Assembly (NCBI GenBank): GCA_039707655.1 | Contig: CM077676.1 | Location: forward strand, 190,646,936-190,710,935 | Origin: Elymus sibiricus | Lineage: Eukaryota > Streptophyta > Magnoliopsida > Poales > Poaceae | Direction of reading: 5' to 3' | DNA length: 64,000 nt | Part shown: positions 33,078-46,581 of the stretch, in pieces | Position numbering within the stretch: the stretch's first letter is position 1 | How the letters are laid out: every line of letters begins with the position of its first letter | Notes under the pieces: model-generated | The model's database searches: none | Told to the model about the DNA's origin: nothing | What the model saw: the letters and a program-made list of their open reading frames with translations, nothing else | Program-made: the position numbers and the translations under genes

Positions 33078-35440
33078 GTGGCATCATGAGCCGTGCTATG
33101 CGTAGATGCATGTTACGATCTAGAATACATAGAGATGTATGGGTGTTGCATAATATAATTTTGTAGTAGATGAGATCTATTGCTGAAAATTATTTATGCG
33201 GGTAGCAGATGAAATCTATTACCCGATGTTCTTGTTGCTTCCCTTGAATTTGCGTATTTTTGATCTTGATAATGGTATGGTGGAGTTTCAAAGTTCTGGC
33301 AATCCGCGATCCTGATTGATCAACGAAGTGCTAACAGTTCTTTGAATTCCACCATAGTTAAAATAAAGATGAAATTTTGCAGACGAAAGGGCAATGCAGA
33401 TATGATCTGCACGGGGGTCATGCGTATGACGAAGTTTAGTATGGGGCTTGAGATTTTATTATCTCGTGTTTCATACTCCCCGCAAAGTTAATCTAGCGAC
33501 TTGAATAATCATACTTGATGATGGACGTTGGTAGCTTCGGTTTATTTCGAAACCTTAGAAGCCACGTAAAATAAAATTTTGCATAAACCGATTAGAGGCG
33601 TCTAACATGGTTTTGCAGGATGTGCATGTGATGTGGTATAGCAATGCTCATATTAATTTGATTATGTATGAGATGACTATATGATGTAAATTTACTAACA
33701 TGACCTGCGTGTCATGATTCGGCATGATGGCTAGAGCCATATGATTGTCACTTTAATGACCTGTGTGTCAACCTTAAGTAATGCACTTATTTTATTAGCT
33801 ATAGAGATAGCAATATTATCTAGTGCATCGACAAGGTGGTGGCAATCTTCGCAAAGGTGAACACCGACGCGAATGCCGAAGACGAAGAAATACAAGACTT
33901 CTCCGTCAGAAAGGGCTATACCATATCATGCTATTATGAATTGCGTGAGATGTTTATCCCTTATGATGCACCCTTCTTGATTGCGCGGTAGTCGCTTTTT
34001 ATTAGGGTGATCTCTCACAAAAATATCAAGTAGTTAGTGTTCTCCCAAGTGTAGCACCGTCAGGGCACCTATCTCTTCGGGGTATCACATGGATGCATGG
34101 GTATGAACGATTAGAGAAGTGTGAGGCGGGTGAGTTGAGACCTCGCAGCGAGATCACTTGGTTGTCATGACGTTCTGGCTTGATCGTCCTGAGCTCGGAA
34201 CATGCCCATCAAAAGATGAACAAGAGTCACATAGAGATGTGATTGGCAAGTTGGTCTACCGATTGCAATTCTTGTCACTTGAGATGGATGCATCCTTGGC
34301 GTTGAATTGTAATATGGGTCTTGTATCACTCACAATCAATTATGAGAGATATTGATTTGAGTGGGAGCGCACTTTAGAATTAATTCTTTTAATTCTTAGT
34401 GCAATTAATTATGGACATTGTCTAAGTGAAAATTGCATAATAGTTATAGAATAATGGATCGCGTTTCCACCTTCCCTATTAAAATTGAATAGCTCTTATA
34501 TATCTGGTTAAAACTTTACGATTGGTAACGTAATATGAGGATTGTGCTCAAGAGTGCCGAGAAGGATTTTGTCCTATCGCATGTTTTCGGTATCCTCCCA
34601 CTAATGCTATGGATGATGTGACTCTCGTCCTTCGATCCAAAAGCTAGAATTCCGTTACGCTTCCATGAGACCTGAACTTCAAAAGTTTGGGATAGCTATG
34701 TGATATTCATGGAACTGAAAATTAGTTTCAGATACAAACAAAGGCTAAAAGATATGAGATATCCAAAGAAATGTTTGTTTGCAAACTATTAGTAAAAGTG
34801 TTTACTATGCATTTGACTAATACGAGAGGGATCCAGAAGAACGCCTATCATATGATGAAGGTGAATAAAACAACAACTTAAAGAGAAAGGAAATGTCCAA
34901 AGGGTGTTAGTGTGACTTACACACCTAGGAAGTCCGGGGCTAACGCCACTCTTAAGTTGAGTGCTTCTTCTGAGAGTAGGAGAAATACTGAAAGTTAAAC
35001 TGTTAGAAGCATAAAGGCAAAAAGAGAGAAGACTGGAATGTCCAGCTCATGTATGAAAGTCATACAAGCTATTGATGTATAGAAGGCTGGTCAAAGAAAT
35101 AGTTCTTGGGAATTGTGATTACATTGTTAGTCACTAATTCTTGGGTATTGTGAGTTGATCACAAAGATACCCGCTCGATTGCATTCTGCTGCGAATCGAT
35201 GCAAGAACTACTACGACCTAAAAGAATTGCCGGAGTGAGGTTTAGATATGCGCTGGGAACATAGTAAAAGTTGCTATACTCGGTACATTACCTATGTATT
35301 TATTTTCATAAAAGAACAATTATTGTTCAGTGTTATGAATAACATAAGGGCCATACTTCCATCATGAATGGGATGTATGTTATGAATATTGATGGTAATA
35401 TGATACATCAATAACACTGACGCTAAATATCGCAAGACTA
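33078..35440 (+). pseudogene. Copia leader and degenerate gag region
   Basis: The PBS-like TGGCATCATGAGCC is at 33,079-33,092. The leader up to about 34,150 has the TGATGCACCC and TCTCTCACAAAAATATCAAG stretches of Angela-type leaders. Traces of gag lie around 34,500-34,900 (for example a stop-interrupted AEKDFVLSHVFG segment). No frame longer than about 65 codons is open, so no protein can be made. Confidence 0.6.
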
Positions 35441-36420
35441 AGGGAATACCACACATGTGTGGCACTGCATTTGGTCACATTGGAGAAACCTGCATGGAGA
35501 AATTCCATAATGATGGATTTTGAAGTCGTTTGATTATGAATCATCTGACACTTGCAACTTTCCTCCGAAAAGTGAAGTGACTGAAATACCGTTCACAGGC
35601 CATAAGCAATGAGCAACGAACTTATTGGTGATCATACATTTTGATGTATGTAGTCCAATAAATGTTGTTGCTAGCAGTGTATTTATCTATCTTCAGAAAT
35701 GACTCAAGTAGATATATGGATATTTACTTGATGAGACGTAAGTCTGGATCTTTTGAAATCATTCATAAGGTTTTCAAAAATGAAGTAGAAATTATTGTAA
35801 CAAGAAAATTATGTTTCTGCAAACTAGATTGCCGAAAGGAATATTTGAGTTACAAGTTTAGCGAATGTCTGATGAGTTGTGAAAAGAGTTTCATAACTTA
35901 CACCTCACGGAGCACCACTTTGAGTGGAATATCCGTGAAAATGTAATCAAACTATTTATGACATGGTAAGATCAAAGATGACATAAATCAATTTGCCATT
36001 ATCCCTTTTAAAAGTAATGCTTTAGAGACTGCGGCTTTTACACTGAAAAGAGCACCATCAGATCTGTTGAAATGACTCCATGGTATGGTACACCCAACCA
36101 TGTTATGTCTTTTCTTAACATTTGGAATATGGGGCTTGTGTAAAATATTTACAAACCTATTCCAAATCAGACAAGTGCTACTTTGTAGGTTATCCCAAGT
36201 TATTGGGTATTCCTCCCTCACTGTACCGAGGCAAAAATGTTTGCCACAAAGAACGGTGTGATTTTGAAGAAAATGTTTCTTGCAAGAAGGTGAGTGGGAG
36301 GACAGTGCAACTCGACGAGATAACAGTATCTTCGTCATCAGATCAAAGGAAAGGAACCTTGGAAATGATTCCAGAGTTTCCTACTGCGAATGATACGGAA
36401 GCCTCTACATAAGATGTATG
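35441..36420 (+). pseudogene. Degenerate Copia integrase
   Basis: Broken translations show the Copia GAG-pre-integrase and integrase landmarks in order: HIGETCMEKFHNDGF, then SSRYMDIYLMRRKSGSFE, then LTPHGAPL, and a longer open piece with SKSDKCYFVGYPK and VSCKKVSGRTVQLDE (36,122-36,412). Several stops and frameshifts separate them. The catalytic residues are not in one frame. Confidence 0.75.
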
Positions 36421-36479
36421 GACTTCGGTCGAACTTGCAACTAAACCACGTAGGCAAAACTCGTGCAAACCTCTGAGGT

Positions 36480-37790
36480 GCGCAAGCGAGATATTGTTGT
36501 TAGACAACAGTATACCTACGATACACAAGGAAGCGTTGATGGGCCCTGACTCCAGAATTGGCTAAATGCCAATATAATCCGAGATAGTTTCGATATAAAT
36601 GATTCAAGATTATATCTTGATAAACCCTTCGGAAGACTTGGAGTCTAACGAACATTAATGGAACTATAAACTGATGTGGATAAAATGTTTTATCCATAAA
36701 GCTCGACTTGTTGCAATAACAAATTCAAGGAGTTGACTACGATGAGATTGTCTCATCGTAGCGATGCTTAAAGTCAGATCGGGTTAAACTAGCAATTAAT
36801 ACATATTTCAATCTTGAGATATGATGCATGGATGCCAAAAGGATTTCCATGTGATGGAAATGCAACCTAGGACTTGCATGTGATACAGTCCGAAGTATTT
36901 TGTCAATCCAGAGGATGCTAGTAAGTATGCAAACTTCAGAGTTCCAGCAATGGACAGAAGAGAGCAAAATGGAGTTGGAATCTTCGTTTTGATGAAATAG
37001 TCAAAAGAGTTTGATTTCATCAATGGATAACGAAGATGCTTGTGGTTACAAGAAAGTAAGTGGGGGCATAATAATATTTCTAAAAACTTTGTGTGCTTGA
37101 CACATTGTTGATTGGAAATAATATAAATTTCTTGACACGAATTAGGACTTCATTGAAAATAGTTTTTCGATGAAGTGCTTGGGCTAAATAGCCTTGATAT
37201 TAGGCATATTTATCTACGAGATAGAATTGCCTAATAGGCTAAGCCAAAAATACATATTGACAAGATGCTAAAACAGTTTAGCATAAGAACGCCAAGGAGT
37301 GATTCTTGCCGAAGTCACATGGAAAGAGTTTTGCAAGACTCGGTGTCCCAAACCACTGATGAGCAAAATACATGATGAAGATCCTACACACTCTTGTGTT
37401 TGGATTAATCATATATTCCATGGTATGTAAAACAACCAGATATGTCTGATACTCCCAGGCTGTTGCGAGTATAGATACCAAAGTGATCAAAGTACTGATC
37501 ATGGGACAACAGTGAAAAATGTCATTGAGTACTAAAGTAGCACCGATGACATGTTTTCTCGCAAGCGGAGATTATAAAGTGCTCGTTGTAAGTAGTTACA
37601 TCGATACAGTCTTCACCAATTCTCCATGCGATTTTCAATTTAAGTTAAGAGTTTTGCGTAATACACAATATGGTGGCACGGTAGTTGGAAATTGTTCCAA
37701 ACAGGTTATTGTGGCGATTTCTATAACAAAGGCTAAGTATGTTGACACTTTGGAAGTGACAAAGAAGATGTTGAATCATTTATAGTTCAT
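36480..37790 (+). pseudogene. Degenerate Copia reverse transcriptase and RNase H
   Basis: Fragments of RT appear from about 36,690 (KARLVA..., GVDYDEIVSS) to 37,500. The RNase H end is represented at 37,519-37,785 by VVGNCSKQVIVAISITKAKYVDTLEVTKK, which corresponds to the SKQ...EAEY motif region of Copia. Many stops and shifts; no activity is possible. Confidence 0.65.
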
Positions 37791-38043
37791 TCATGAACTT
37801 AGTATGGTTCCAAGATGGCTTTGGTCAATGGGACACTATTGTAGATAGTTGCTCCATAGCTCAGTCTGAGGAATCAAGGTTCGACCAGTGATTCACATAT
37901 ATACAAAGCCAAGTCCACACAAAATATGAATTTTGTGAAAGCGTGAAAACGCGAGGATATGCAAAGATACACACGGACCTGAAGTTGTCAGCTCCGTTGG
38001 ACATCAGGCTATACCACAAGCCAAGCATATTTTACACCGGTAT

Positions 38044-41000
38044 TGTGGCGCCCCGCCTGAATACCACTATAGCCAGACGGTCGCCGCACACGCCAGCCCA
38101 GGAAATCACACTGGCATGCGCTTTTACAACAAGTATCATGAACACAGACATTTCTATTAATGGATATATCAGTCTTACATGATATATTTTACAAAGGGAA
38201 TGGCAGCGGAAAAGCTCTATCTAAGGCAGCAAGGTCCTGGTGCGGCTCCAATCCACAGGGATCTGACTGGGTTACTCTTCTAGCCCGCGAACACTCCGGC
38301 TCCTCGCTAGCGAACGTCGGATCCTTAGGTGAACCTGGCCACATTGAAGGCTGCTGAGTACTTTTGAATGTACTCGCAAGAAAACTAAACTAACATATAC
38401 ACCAAGCAAAGCAATCCATGGCATTCAAGCATGCACTTGTTATTAGAGCAACATTAATTATCATGGCATAGCATAACTATCTAGCAATATTAATTACCAT
38501 GTTATATCAGGATTATCCAGCATGATAACTACTAAAGTAAGACATGTCAAGTAAATAATCCATACTCCGAATATTCTTAGGATCCAATCCAAATCCGATC
38601 CAGATCCAATCCAAATCTTGTGGTCATCCGACCACTCATTTCATAGCCATCGCGTGGCTAACATCCCAATTTCCTGACATCATCTGATGTCTCTGCATCT
38701 GCACTATAAGTCTGACAAATCATACTTTTCTCTGGTTCAGTCTTAGCAATAAGATTATATAGTTTATTCCTCCAGACTCGACACGGACCAAATAGTGTGA
38801 CCTAGTACGAACTGTGTCCCATGACCGAGGACGCGGCTATTCGAATAGATTTACACTCTACAGAGGTTGCGCACTTTACCCACACCATGGAGCTCCCGGC
38901 CTCGTACTTAGTACATGTTCCCATTCGGGTGGACCGGTGCTGCTCCAACAAAACTTGTCTATTGCCTGGCACTCTTACGGTCCCACCGACAATCATACCT
39001 TCCCAGGGTCATGTCCTGGGTGGCCCATGTGTCACCCCGTGACACCTGCCACCGTCGTGGCCAAACAAAACTGTCCCAAACGGGGACATGCGCACATAAC
39101 CATAAACTGGGCTCACAGGATTATCGCCGTCTACCGAGCCAGGGTAGCACGCACGCATAATCCTCCCTATTTGGTGGTACTGACAAGAGGCAGGACAATA
39201 GACCAAGCTAGGGCCGTCCCATACAGGCAAATGTGGTTGCACTTGATGAGCTCGGTTCGGTGGCACTATGACTCGATCCAGCCGATGGAGGAGGTTGTTA
39301 TCATTAAGTCACATTCTTTATCATGGCAATAGCAATGGTATGATGTAATCACTATGAAAACATAACCACCTATCTCCATATGCATTACAACGAGTCACTA
39401 GTGCGATAACAGGATGAGCATTAGCAGGTAATGTAAACAGCAAATTCAAACTAGCATGAGTTTAATTATTTCTAGCACAGGCATAATCATTAATTAAACA
39501 CGCAAGAATAACACAAAGCAATGCTTTAGGGCATATGTCAGATGGTCGGCTTGCCTGGGGGTCGATGAATTCACCGGAGAGAAGTGCGATCACCTCGCGG
39601 AAAATTTGCCGGAAAGATTCTCTCTCGAAGGGGCTGATTGAAGGGCAAGGGCAAAATGGTCATTTCAGAAAGTGTCAACATGGTGAAAGTGACATCATCG
39701 GAACGGGCTCGACGAACTGAAGACGTGGGCGTTAGATTCACCTGAATCGGAGTTACGAGCGAAGAGTTGTGGCCGTTCGTTGTTTAGGCAGAAAACAAAT
39801 AAAAATATTCATTTCTGTCCTTAACTGATGAACGGCCGCAAATTAGCAGTTTCAGCGCTGAGCTGGAAAAGGGAAAGCGCCTTTGAGGAAATACGTTTTC
39901 CAGAGGGAAAAACGTACTGCCGCCGGGGCGTCTCCACTTAAATGACGTGGCCGGCCCCCAGTCGCCGACAGGTGGGCCCGGACCCCACCTGTCGGGTCTT
40001 CTCTCTCCTCCCTCCTCCTCCTTCCTCCTCCCTTCTTCTCCCCGACGCAGCCGTTGACGACTCCGGCCCCGGTGGCCGGCGACTCTCCGGTGAGCCTACT
40101 AGATGGGCGAGGCCATGGATGGGCACGCCGACGAGCGCCTCATCCGGGGGTGGGTAGCTCGGCGGCCGAGGAGAGCTGGTGGAGTGGCGGCGTGCGGTGG
40201 CAGTAGGCGGCGGCTCCGATCGATTTGGGGACTCCGGTGACCGAGGAGGCTGGGCGAGGACATGAGCAGGATCGCCGGAGAGTGGCGCGTCCGGCGGCGG
40301 TTAAGAGGCGGCGTGGGGGTGCTCGAATGCCGGAATTGGAGGCGGGACAGTAGGTGGCGCTCGCCGGAAATCTGAGTGCTCCGGCGAGGTATTCGGTCGG
40401 GCGCGGGCACGGGGGTGGACTAGAGGAGCAGAGGAGGAGGTGTGGTTGCTCGTGGGGCTCCGGGAGAGGGCTATTTATAGCCAGGCGACGGCGAGGATAA
40501 GCTCGGCCTCGGTGACAAACTTATCGGCGCACTGGCACCTCCGGCGAGGTGGCAAGATCCGGGTGGTGCCGACCTGACGCGGGGCAGCACGACGTGACAC
40601 GGCGGTGAGGAAGAGGCCAAGGGGAGAGGAAGACGACGGCGGTCACGGGCGGACAGCACCTTGGCGGCGATCGCCATGGCGTGCAGAGGAAGGAAGAGGA
40701 GGGGAGAAGCTACGGGAGAGGGGTGCGTGGACGGCGGGGAGCTGCTGGACATGAATGGACAAGCCAGGGCAGCCTGAGCTGGCTGGCCCGACGCGGTGCG
40801 CTGTTCCTGCATGCAATTCACGCGGTCACCACGCGCACTGACTGCTCTGGCACGCGCCTGCCTGTCCAACCTTGTCAAACAGGCTCCTTGCTGATCAAAT
40901 GGACAAGATGGGTCATTGGAGAGGCCAGGAAAGGTCTAGGTGGGTCGAGGGGATCCAGAAAAGCTTCTGGACAGAAACTTGGGGACCAAGCTGAGGTGAA

Positions 41001-42134
41001 ATGACTTAGCAAATGCGATTGAAATGGTGTCAAAATAAGATGGGGTAGGAAGGAGTAGCTGCTTGCCAAATTTGAGGCCATTTGGACAAGTTTTGCATAC
41101 ACTTCCTTCACAATGCAGAATTTGGTCCAGAAACTAGACTTTGATGTTGTGCTCAACTGGCTTGGTGAAATGAGCTGAATTTTTCGTGTAGGGTGATGAT
41201 TTGGAGGTATGAAGGTACTGGAAAAATTTCAGCTCATTCGGATATACCAAAATGGTACTTCCTTCACAGAGCTTGAATCTGGACAGAAACTAGATGGAAT
41301 TTTTGGGAGAAAATGGCTATATAAAATGATGTGAATTTTTGTATAGTCACATCATATAGGGAGTGTGAGGTCCTGGATTAATTTGAGAATTTTTGAAGCA
41401 ATATAAAATATAGTTGCTTCACAACCTCAAAATAAATCCAGAAACAAGAATTGGATGATGCACTCAAAATTTGAATTGTGGAACTTGAGATTTTGATGGA
41501 AATGGTGAATATATGGATAGGATGATCTCCACAAATTATTTGGGATTTTTCCTGGCTACCAAAATGGTAGCTCCTTTAGAAAGTGCCCAAATTGCAATAT
41601 TGGCTTTACATAGGAAAATGCAATTCCCTCATTTAATTATGGCCAATATTTTTGTGAGAGCTCAATATGATCACAATGAATATCTCCACAAGTTTTCATG
41701 AACTTTGGAGATGGATAGATATTTTCCTGGATTTAATTCCTTTAAACAGCAGAAAAAGGAATTAATTTTAAATGAAAAATATTGCAAATGACTTAGCAAT
41801 ATTTTTGCATATCCAGGGTTTATAGGTATAGAAGAGTCTCTGGGAAAAGTTTGGGAGGCAACAGATCAAAGGAAAATAGGGTTCCTTTGTAACGGGAGGA
41901 ATTAGGGTTTCCCTTCCGGCAACTCGGAGAGTAGGGTTTCGGCGGCAAAATCTTGAGAATACATCTTGGGTGGCAAGGTTGGGCTAGAGAAAATCTCTGG
42001 TTGGATAGGAAAGGCAAGGCTAAATGACCATCTTCATATACCCAAGAGCGAGAGAAAATCCGATAACATCGAAAAAAACGGGAGTCAAATCCCGCGAAGG
42101 AAAAAAAACAAGGAGCGAAAACCAGGGTGTCACA
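38044..42134 (-). repeat. Solo LTR of a long-LTR Gypsy element, nested in the Copia element
   Basis: 4,091 bp from TGTGGCGCCCCG to GGGTGTCACA, flanked by the perfect duplication GGTAT (38,039-38,043 and 42,135-42,139). Its minus strand has the same architecture as the LTRs at 563 and 14,799: AT-rich start with GAAGCAAC and TCCAGAAAC-type motifs, a GC-rich promoter block, and a tail resembling 3,640-4,860. No PBS, PPT or internal region is present, so it is a recombination product. It belongs to a related but distinct subfamily. The minus-strand frames near 40,100-40,900 are not considered genes. Confidence 0.93.
40471..40480 (-). promoter_or_regulatory. TATA box of the solo LTR
   Basis: On the minus strand this reads CTATAAATAG next to the GC-rich block, the position equivalent to CTATTTAAG at 2,281 in the related LTR. 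It points toward lower coordinates. Confidence 0.6.
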
Positions 42135-42200
42135 GGTATGCCATAGGTGTAAAGTGCTTCAGCATTGACTAGATTATTGACTCTAGTGCAAGTGGGAGTC

Positions 42201-44364
42201 TCTAGAAGATATGCTCTAGAGGCAATAATAAATGTTATTATTTATCCCCATGTTCATAATTAAGTTTGTATTCCGTGCTATAACTGTTATGGTTCTCGAG
42301 TCTGCAATAACACGAGGCTTGGAGTAAGACTCATATCCACGTGTGGAATAATAAACAGTAAACTGTATTCCTAGTCTGGCCTCTAAGACTAGCTCAAGTG
42401 TTGCATGATGGTTCTGTTTTCCTGATCATGGGCATGACTATGCCGGCAACTTTGAGGGCACAATGTTAGAAGAACATTCGTGTTGAATCGACTCGAATTG
42501 ATATTATGCTATGAGATACATTCATCACAAGTTAATGGTTAATAACATAGAGAAAGTTAACGTTTGCATAATTCCTTAGACCATGAGAGTGTCGAGTTTC
42601 TTCATGCTTGCTTCATGAACTTTGGGGTTTGTTAAACGTCATCCGTAAATGGGTGGCTATTACGGCGGCTTACAGGTTCATGGAAACGCGTGTCAAGGGA
42701 CTTGATAGCTCAAGATTGGGATTTGCTCCTCTGACGATGGAGAGATATCTCTGGGCCCTCTCGGTGTTACGGTATCCATCATCGTCTGGCCAGACACAAT
42801 GTGATTTGATCACAGGGATGCCGGAACACGGGAACGAGAAAAGAGAACAAAACCGGTAACGAGGTAACTGGCATTGTGGACAAGTGTTGATCCACGGGGA
42901 TGCCAATAAATCTCACCTCGGGTATTTGTAACATATCGCGAAGCAACAGGAATAGCACACGACAACTGGAGGTTAACTCAAATATTTATTCGTGTGGGTA
43001 TAGGGGTCAATATGGGTGTCCACGGCTCCGATGTTGATCATTTATCGGAAAGTGTTCCGGTCATGTCTATACTTCACCGAACCTATAGGATCACACGCTT
43101 AAGGGTCATATATCTGCTGAATACTAGACAGGGAGTTTGAGAGAAAGTCACCGAAAAAGTTTCGGAGACAAACGGAAAAGTTCCGGAGAGAACACCGGAA
43201 AAGTTTCGGTAAAACCGAAAAGTTGTTTCGGAGTAAACCATTGAGCCAAAAAAGGTTTCGGCATGCGCCGGGAACTTTTTGGAGGTTGCCAGATTGTTCT
43301 GGTAACTTCTGGTGTTCTGGTAACTTCTGAAATTTTTTCGGAGAGAAAAACCGGAAATGTTCCGGAGCAGCCGGAACCGCTGTGGTTGCTTTTCGCTGAA
43401 GAAAATCATTGATCCGGAAATGTTTCAGATCGTGTCCAGAATTATTTTAGCGGGTACTGGAAATGTTCTAGGCCTACATAAATATTTTTGGTTCAAACGG
43501 TCGCGAAAAAACGTCTTCATGAATAGTGAAAGTGCTTTATGGGTTGGTTTCCAAATGGGTTTTTTCTTCTAGAAGAAAATCACTTTTGGTGAGAGAGAAA
43601 GGTGTGTGAAAGGTGGTGCCCCCCCCCCCCCCAAAGGGGGCAGCACCAAATTTCGTCCATGGTGGTGTGTGGGGGGGGGGGGCCTTGGGGTTTCCTTCCA
43701 CCTCATGGTGGATATGTTCTACACACACCCTTATTTGGCATTTGGGTGAAAAGATCTTGAGCCCATTTTGGTCTTTTTCACCCCTTGCCTCTACCCCTTG
43801 CTCCTCCTATAAATAGAGGTGGAGAGGGCTCTCCAAAATCAGAAATTCTCTCATACACAATGCCATGCAATGATCTGGCTTCTCTCTCCCTCCCCGCGAA
43901 ATAGTTTCGTAGAGCCGAAAGGATGTCTGGGTTCCGGTGGAAACTAGTTCTGGACGGCGAAGCCCTGCCGGATAGATGACACCGTATGTGTGCAACCCCG
44001 TAGAGAGGTCATAGGTTCGATCTTTTTGCCCGAGGGGTTGTTCGAGAGTGCCTCCCGAAGGGCTGTCCGAGTGACCGTCCGAGTTTTGAGGGTCCTCCCG
44101 AAGGGCTGTCCGTGACACCGTCCGAGGGACTGTCCGACCGCCTACCGGAGGGCTGTCCGACGAGCAGACAAGGGAGAACATCCTCGCGGTTGGGAGGTTG
44201 TAAATCCTAGCTGCGGGGATCTGTGCCGACGATCTACATCGCCTCTACTTCCGCTGCGCCACGAGTCGGTAACGATCGGATCGAAACCTTGTATGCAGTC
44301 TCCATAGTGATCCTGGGCTGTTCGTTATGCGGAAATTTGTTGTTTTCTGTCGCGTTCCCCTACA
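42201..44364 (+). repeat. 3' LTR of the Copia element
   Basis: 2,164 bp. It follows the polypurine-like AAGTGGGAG (42,190-42,199). Its first bases read TCTAGAAGATATGC instead of TGTAGGAGATATGC, so the terminal TG has been lost by mutation. A short duplication of GTTCTGGTAACTTCTG near 43,300 and longer C and G runs near 43,620 and 43,670 distinguish it from the 5' copy. Confidence 0.92.
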
Positions 44365-44369
44365 TGCAC

Positions 44370-46581
44370 CTGGTCCATACTCGCCTCTCGCAAGGATTGA
44401 CTACAATAAAGAGCGACCTTGTTATCGAAAAGGGGAGTTTGGAAGCAATCTCCCTCCTTGGACAACCACGGGGCTTAGTCGGCCCGACTTTCCCAAATGT
44501 CGGCCACCGGCCCTTTTCCTGAAAACACAATTGCAAGATAACACATGCACCTTTGTATTTAAGAAGTGAATCCGAGGCCAAAATAGTACTATCTTCTGCT
44601 GACCATTCCACATATCAAATTTAGTCCATCTACATAACGTATAGCAAGAGAGGGAGGTTTGAAGGAAGGAGAGGATCTAACCTTGGATACTGCGTCGTCG
44701 CCAACCTCGTTCGCCTATCTAAACTGAATATTATGTCTGAAATATCCAAAAATAATAATTGGTGTTAGTATTTATAGTGCTTCCCTAATACTCGAGGAAG
44801 GTAATATACGGCGAGATGAATGCGACAGCGTCATCGCCTCAGCCATGTACGCCTTCCTTCTCACCAAGCCTAACTACAACAACAGACTTCAGTCCTTACA
44901 TGCCAAACAAATAGCAGCAACGTTAATGTTCATGCACTGCTTAAAAGCATTTAATAAATTATTAGTAGTACAAAATTGTTACAAAAAGATCTAGCGCATG
45001 TTCACACAGCAATTATTTTGCATCTTGTTGTAGAAATTTATCAATGTGCACAATTAGCGTAAACTAAATTATAGGATTGTACGTAGGCAACACACAGCCA
45101 CACATGTACCTTGATTTCTCTCTGAACTTCCCAGGCTTTTCCATTGATGCTGATTGACCCCTATATGATTCACTGATGTACTGAAGGGATGTGTTGGCGT
45201 CGGTGGCGCTCAGCTCCCAATGAGGGGAATCAGGATTGCTAGCATCCGCAACTGTTTTCAGGCCCTGTTTGTTTGGGTTTGTTTTTTGGCCAAAGTGGAA
45301 AAGCAGCAAAAGCAGAAGCAAAAACTCAAACACAGTCATCAGTCTCCAGCATGCTTGGCTTCCCGCCCCCCACAATGGTTTCTAGCGTTCCATTGTGTGC
45401 CACTGCCAACCTAGGTTGTAGTACTCAAAAGATGCAAAGAAGACTCACATATGTTTCGCTGCTTCTTTATTTTTCGGAGACCAATGAACGTCTTGTTATT
45501 AGTACCACCGATAATATGCCACTCTATGGATTAGTCTATGTGATCATAGTTATGTCTTGATTTATTTGCCGCTGGATTCGCTCGCCACACCACCGAATCA
45601 ATCAAGACAATAAGACACCGATTCTCTGCCACACCACCGATCTGCTTTCATCGCTCGCCCGCACCAACTTCCTACGATCCCAGTTGAAGGAGCACAATGG
45701 TTGGTTTTCTTCAGACTTTATGCGTACAACAGTGGTTACCAGCGACGGTGCTCAAATTTTGGACGACGACGACGTTGCAGGTGAGCCTCAGGGGCTGGTC
45801 GTCATGCAGCTAGAGCGCGAGGCGCCGTAAAAGCCTGCTTGTCGGACTTGTCGGTGCTGCAGATGTCACGGAGGTTGCAGGCGAGCTTGATGACTTGCAG
45901 CTTGCCGGCGATGAGCAGGTCGCGCGTGCGTTTGGGCTACGTGTTGAGGACCACCTATATGAAGAAGTCAGGCCACAATATACGCACCTAGATGAAGTGC
46001 CCCGCGGGATCAGCCTCGGCGGACGCCTCCTCGCCCAGCGGCTCCTCCGCCTCCACGGGATGCACCCTCACCTCTTTCCGAGCCGAATCGCTAGATTTTT
46101 TCGGCGTGCCTCCTTGTGTTGCTCTCGATGGGAAGCGAGCGGGGGGGTCAATCGATCGGAGATCCAGATCGAGCAGGATTAGGGTGAGATGATGGGCCAT
46201 AGAACAGGCTGAGGCCCAGGCGAGCGACGGAGGAATCGGTACGCGCGTTAATGAAAAAACCGATCGTACGAACCATTAACTTTTGAGGGTAATTTTGTAA
46301 AAAAAAAAAACTTCGATGACGGTGAGCGGGCAGAAGCAATAGGTGCTTTATTATTAGGTAAAGATTTAGGAATGGAGGGAGTAGCAATGATTCATAGTTG
46401 AGGTCAGTTTCTCCATGAAAGACTGTAGATGATGGGGACGGAGACACCGACGAGGAAGCGAGGCATTGCATGCATGTCGTCCACCATACCGGCCATGTTG
46501 GATGGCCGGACGGGGAGGCGCTGCTGCCACTACTGAGGATGTTGCCGACGCCATGAAGCGCGGGGTGAAACCATGAAGCGC
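44370..46581. other. Intergenic stretch with an exon-like fragment and DNA-transposon ends
   Basis: No complete gene. The flank CTGGTCCATACT continues from the sequence left of the Copia element. 45,117-45,259 on the minus strand reads like a coding exon. GGCCCTGTTTGTTTGGG at 45,261 is a common terminal motif of small hAT/Harbinger-like elements. 45,690-46,170 is GC-rich, with no frame I can assign. ATTTAGGAATGGAGGGAGTA near 46,368 looks like one end of a Stowaway MITE whose other end I did not find. Confidence 0.5.
45117..45259 (-). pseudogene. Exon-like gene fragment of unknown origin
   Basis: The minus strand is open for about 48 codons, with ASNPDSPHWELSATDAN followed by YISESYRGQSASMEKPG, a composition unlike the surrounding repeats. 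It ends at AAATCAAG|GTACATG, a plausible splice donor. The upstream side runs into a transposon-like end (GGGCC...). I do not recognise the protein. It may be a captured or relic exon. Confidence 0.3.

Larger units (their letters stand above)
30940..44364 (+). mobile_element. Degenerate Copia retrotransposon (Angela/BARE type) with a nested solo LTR
   Basis: It runs from TGTAGGAGATATGCCC to CGCGTTCCCCTACA and is flanked by a perfect target duplication TGCAC (30,935-30,939 and 44,365-44,369). Both LTRs are about 2.15 kb. A PBS-like TGGCATCATGAGCC follows the left LTR and AAGTGGGAG precedes the right one. The internal region has recognisable but broken Copia gag, integrase, RT and RNase H segments. 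A 4.1-kb minus-strand solo LTR is inserted shortly before the PPT. Assignment to the Angela/BARE group rests on remembered LTR and integrase similarity. Confidence 0.93.

Noticed and set aside
38814..39332. 172-codon + strand frame
   Set aside because: It is the reverse strand of the conserved tail of the long LTR; similar frames exist in the related LTR tails at 3,673-4,174 and are not genes.
40099..40878. Frames on both strands in the solo LTR
   Set aside because: They sit in the GC-rich promoter block of an LTR and have no recognisable domain.
46330..46390. Complete Stowaway MITE
   Set aside because: Only one terminal repeat (ATTTAGGAATGGAGGGAGTA) is seen; no partner end with TA duplication found nearby.
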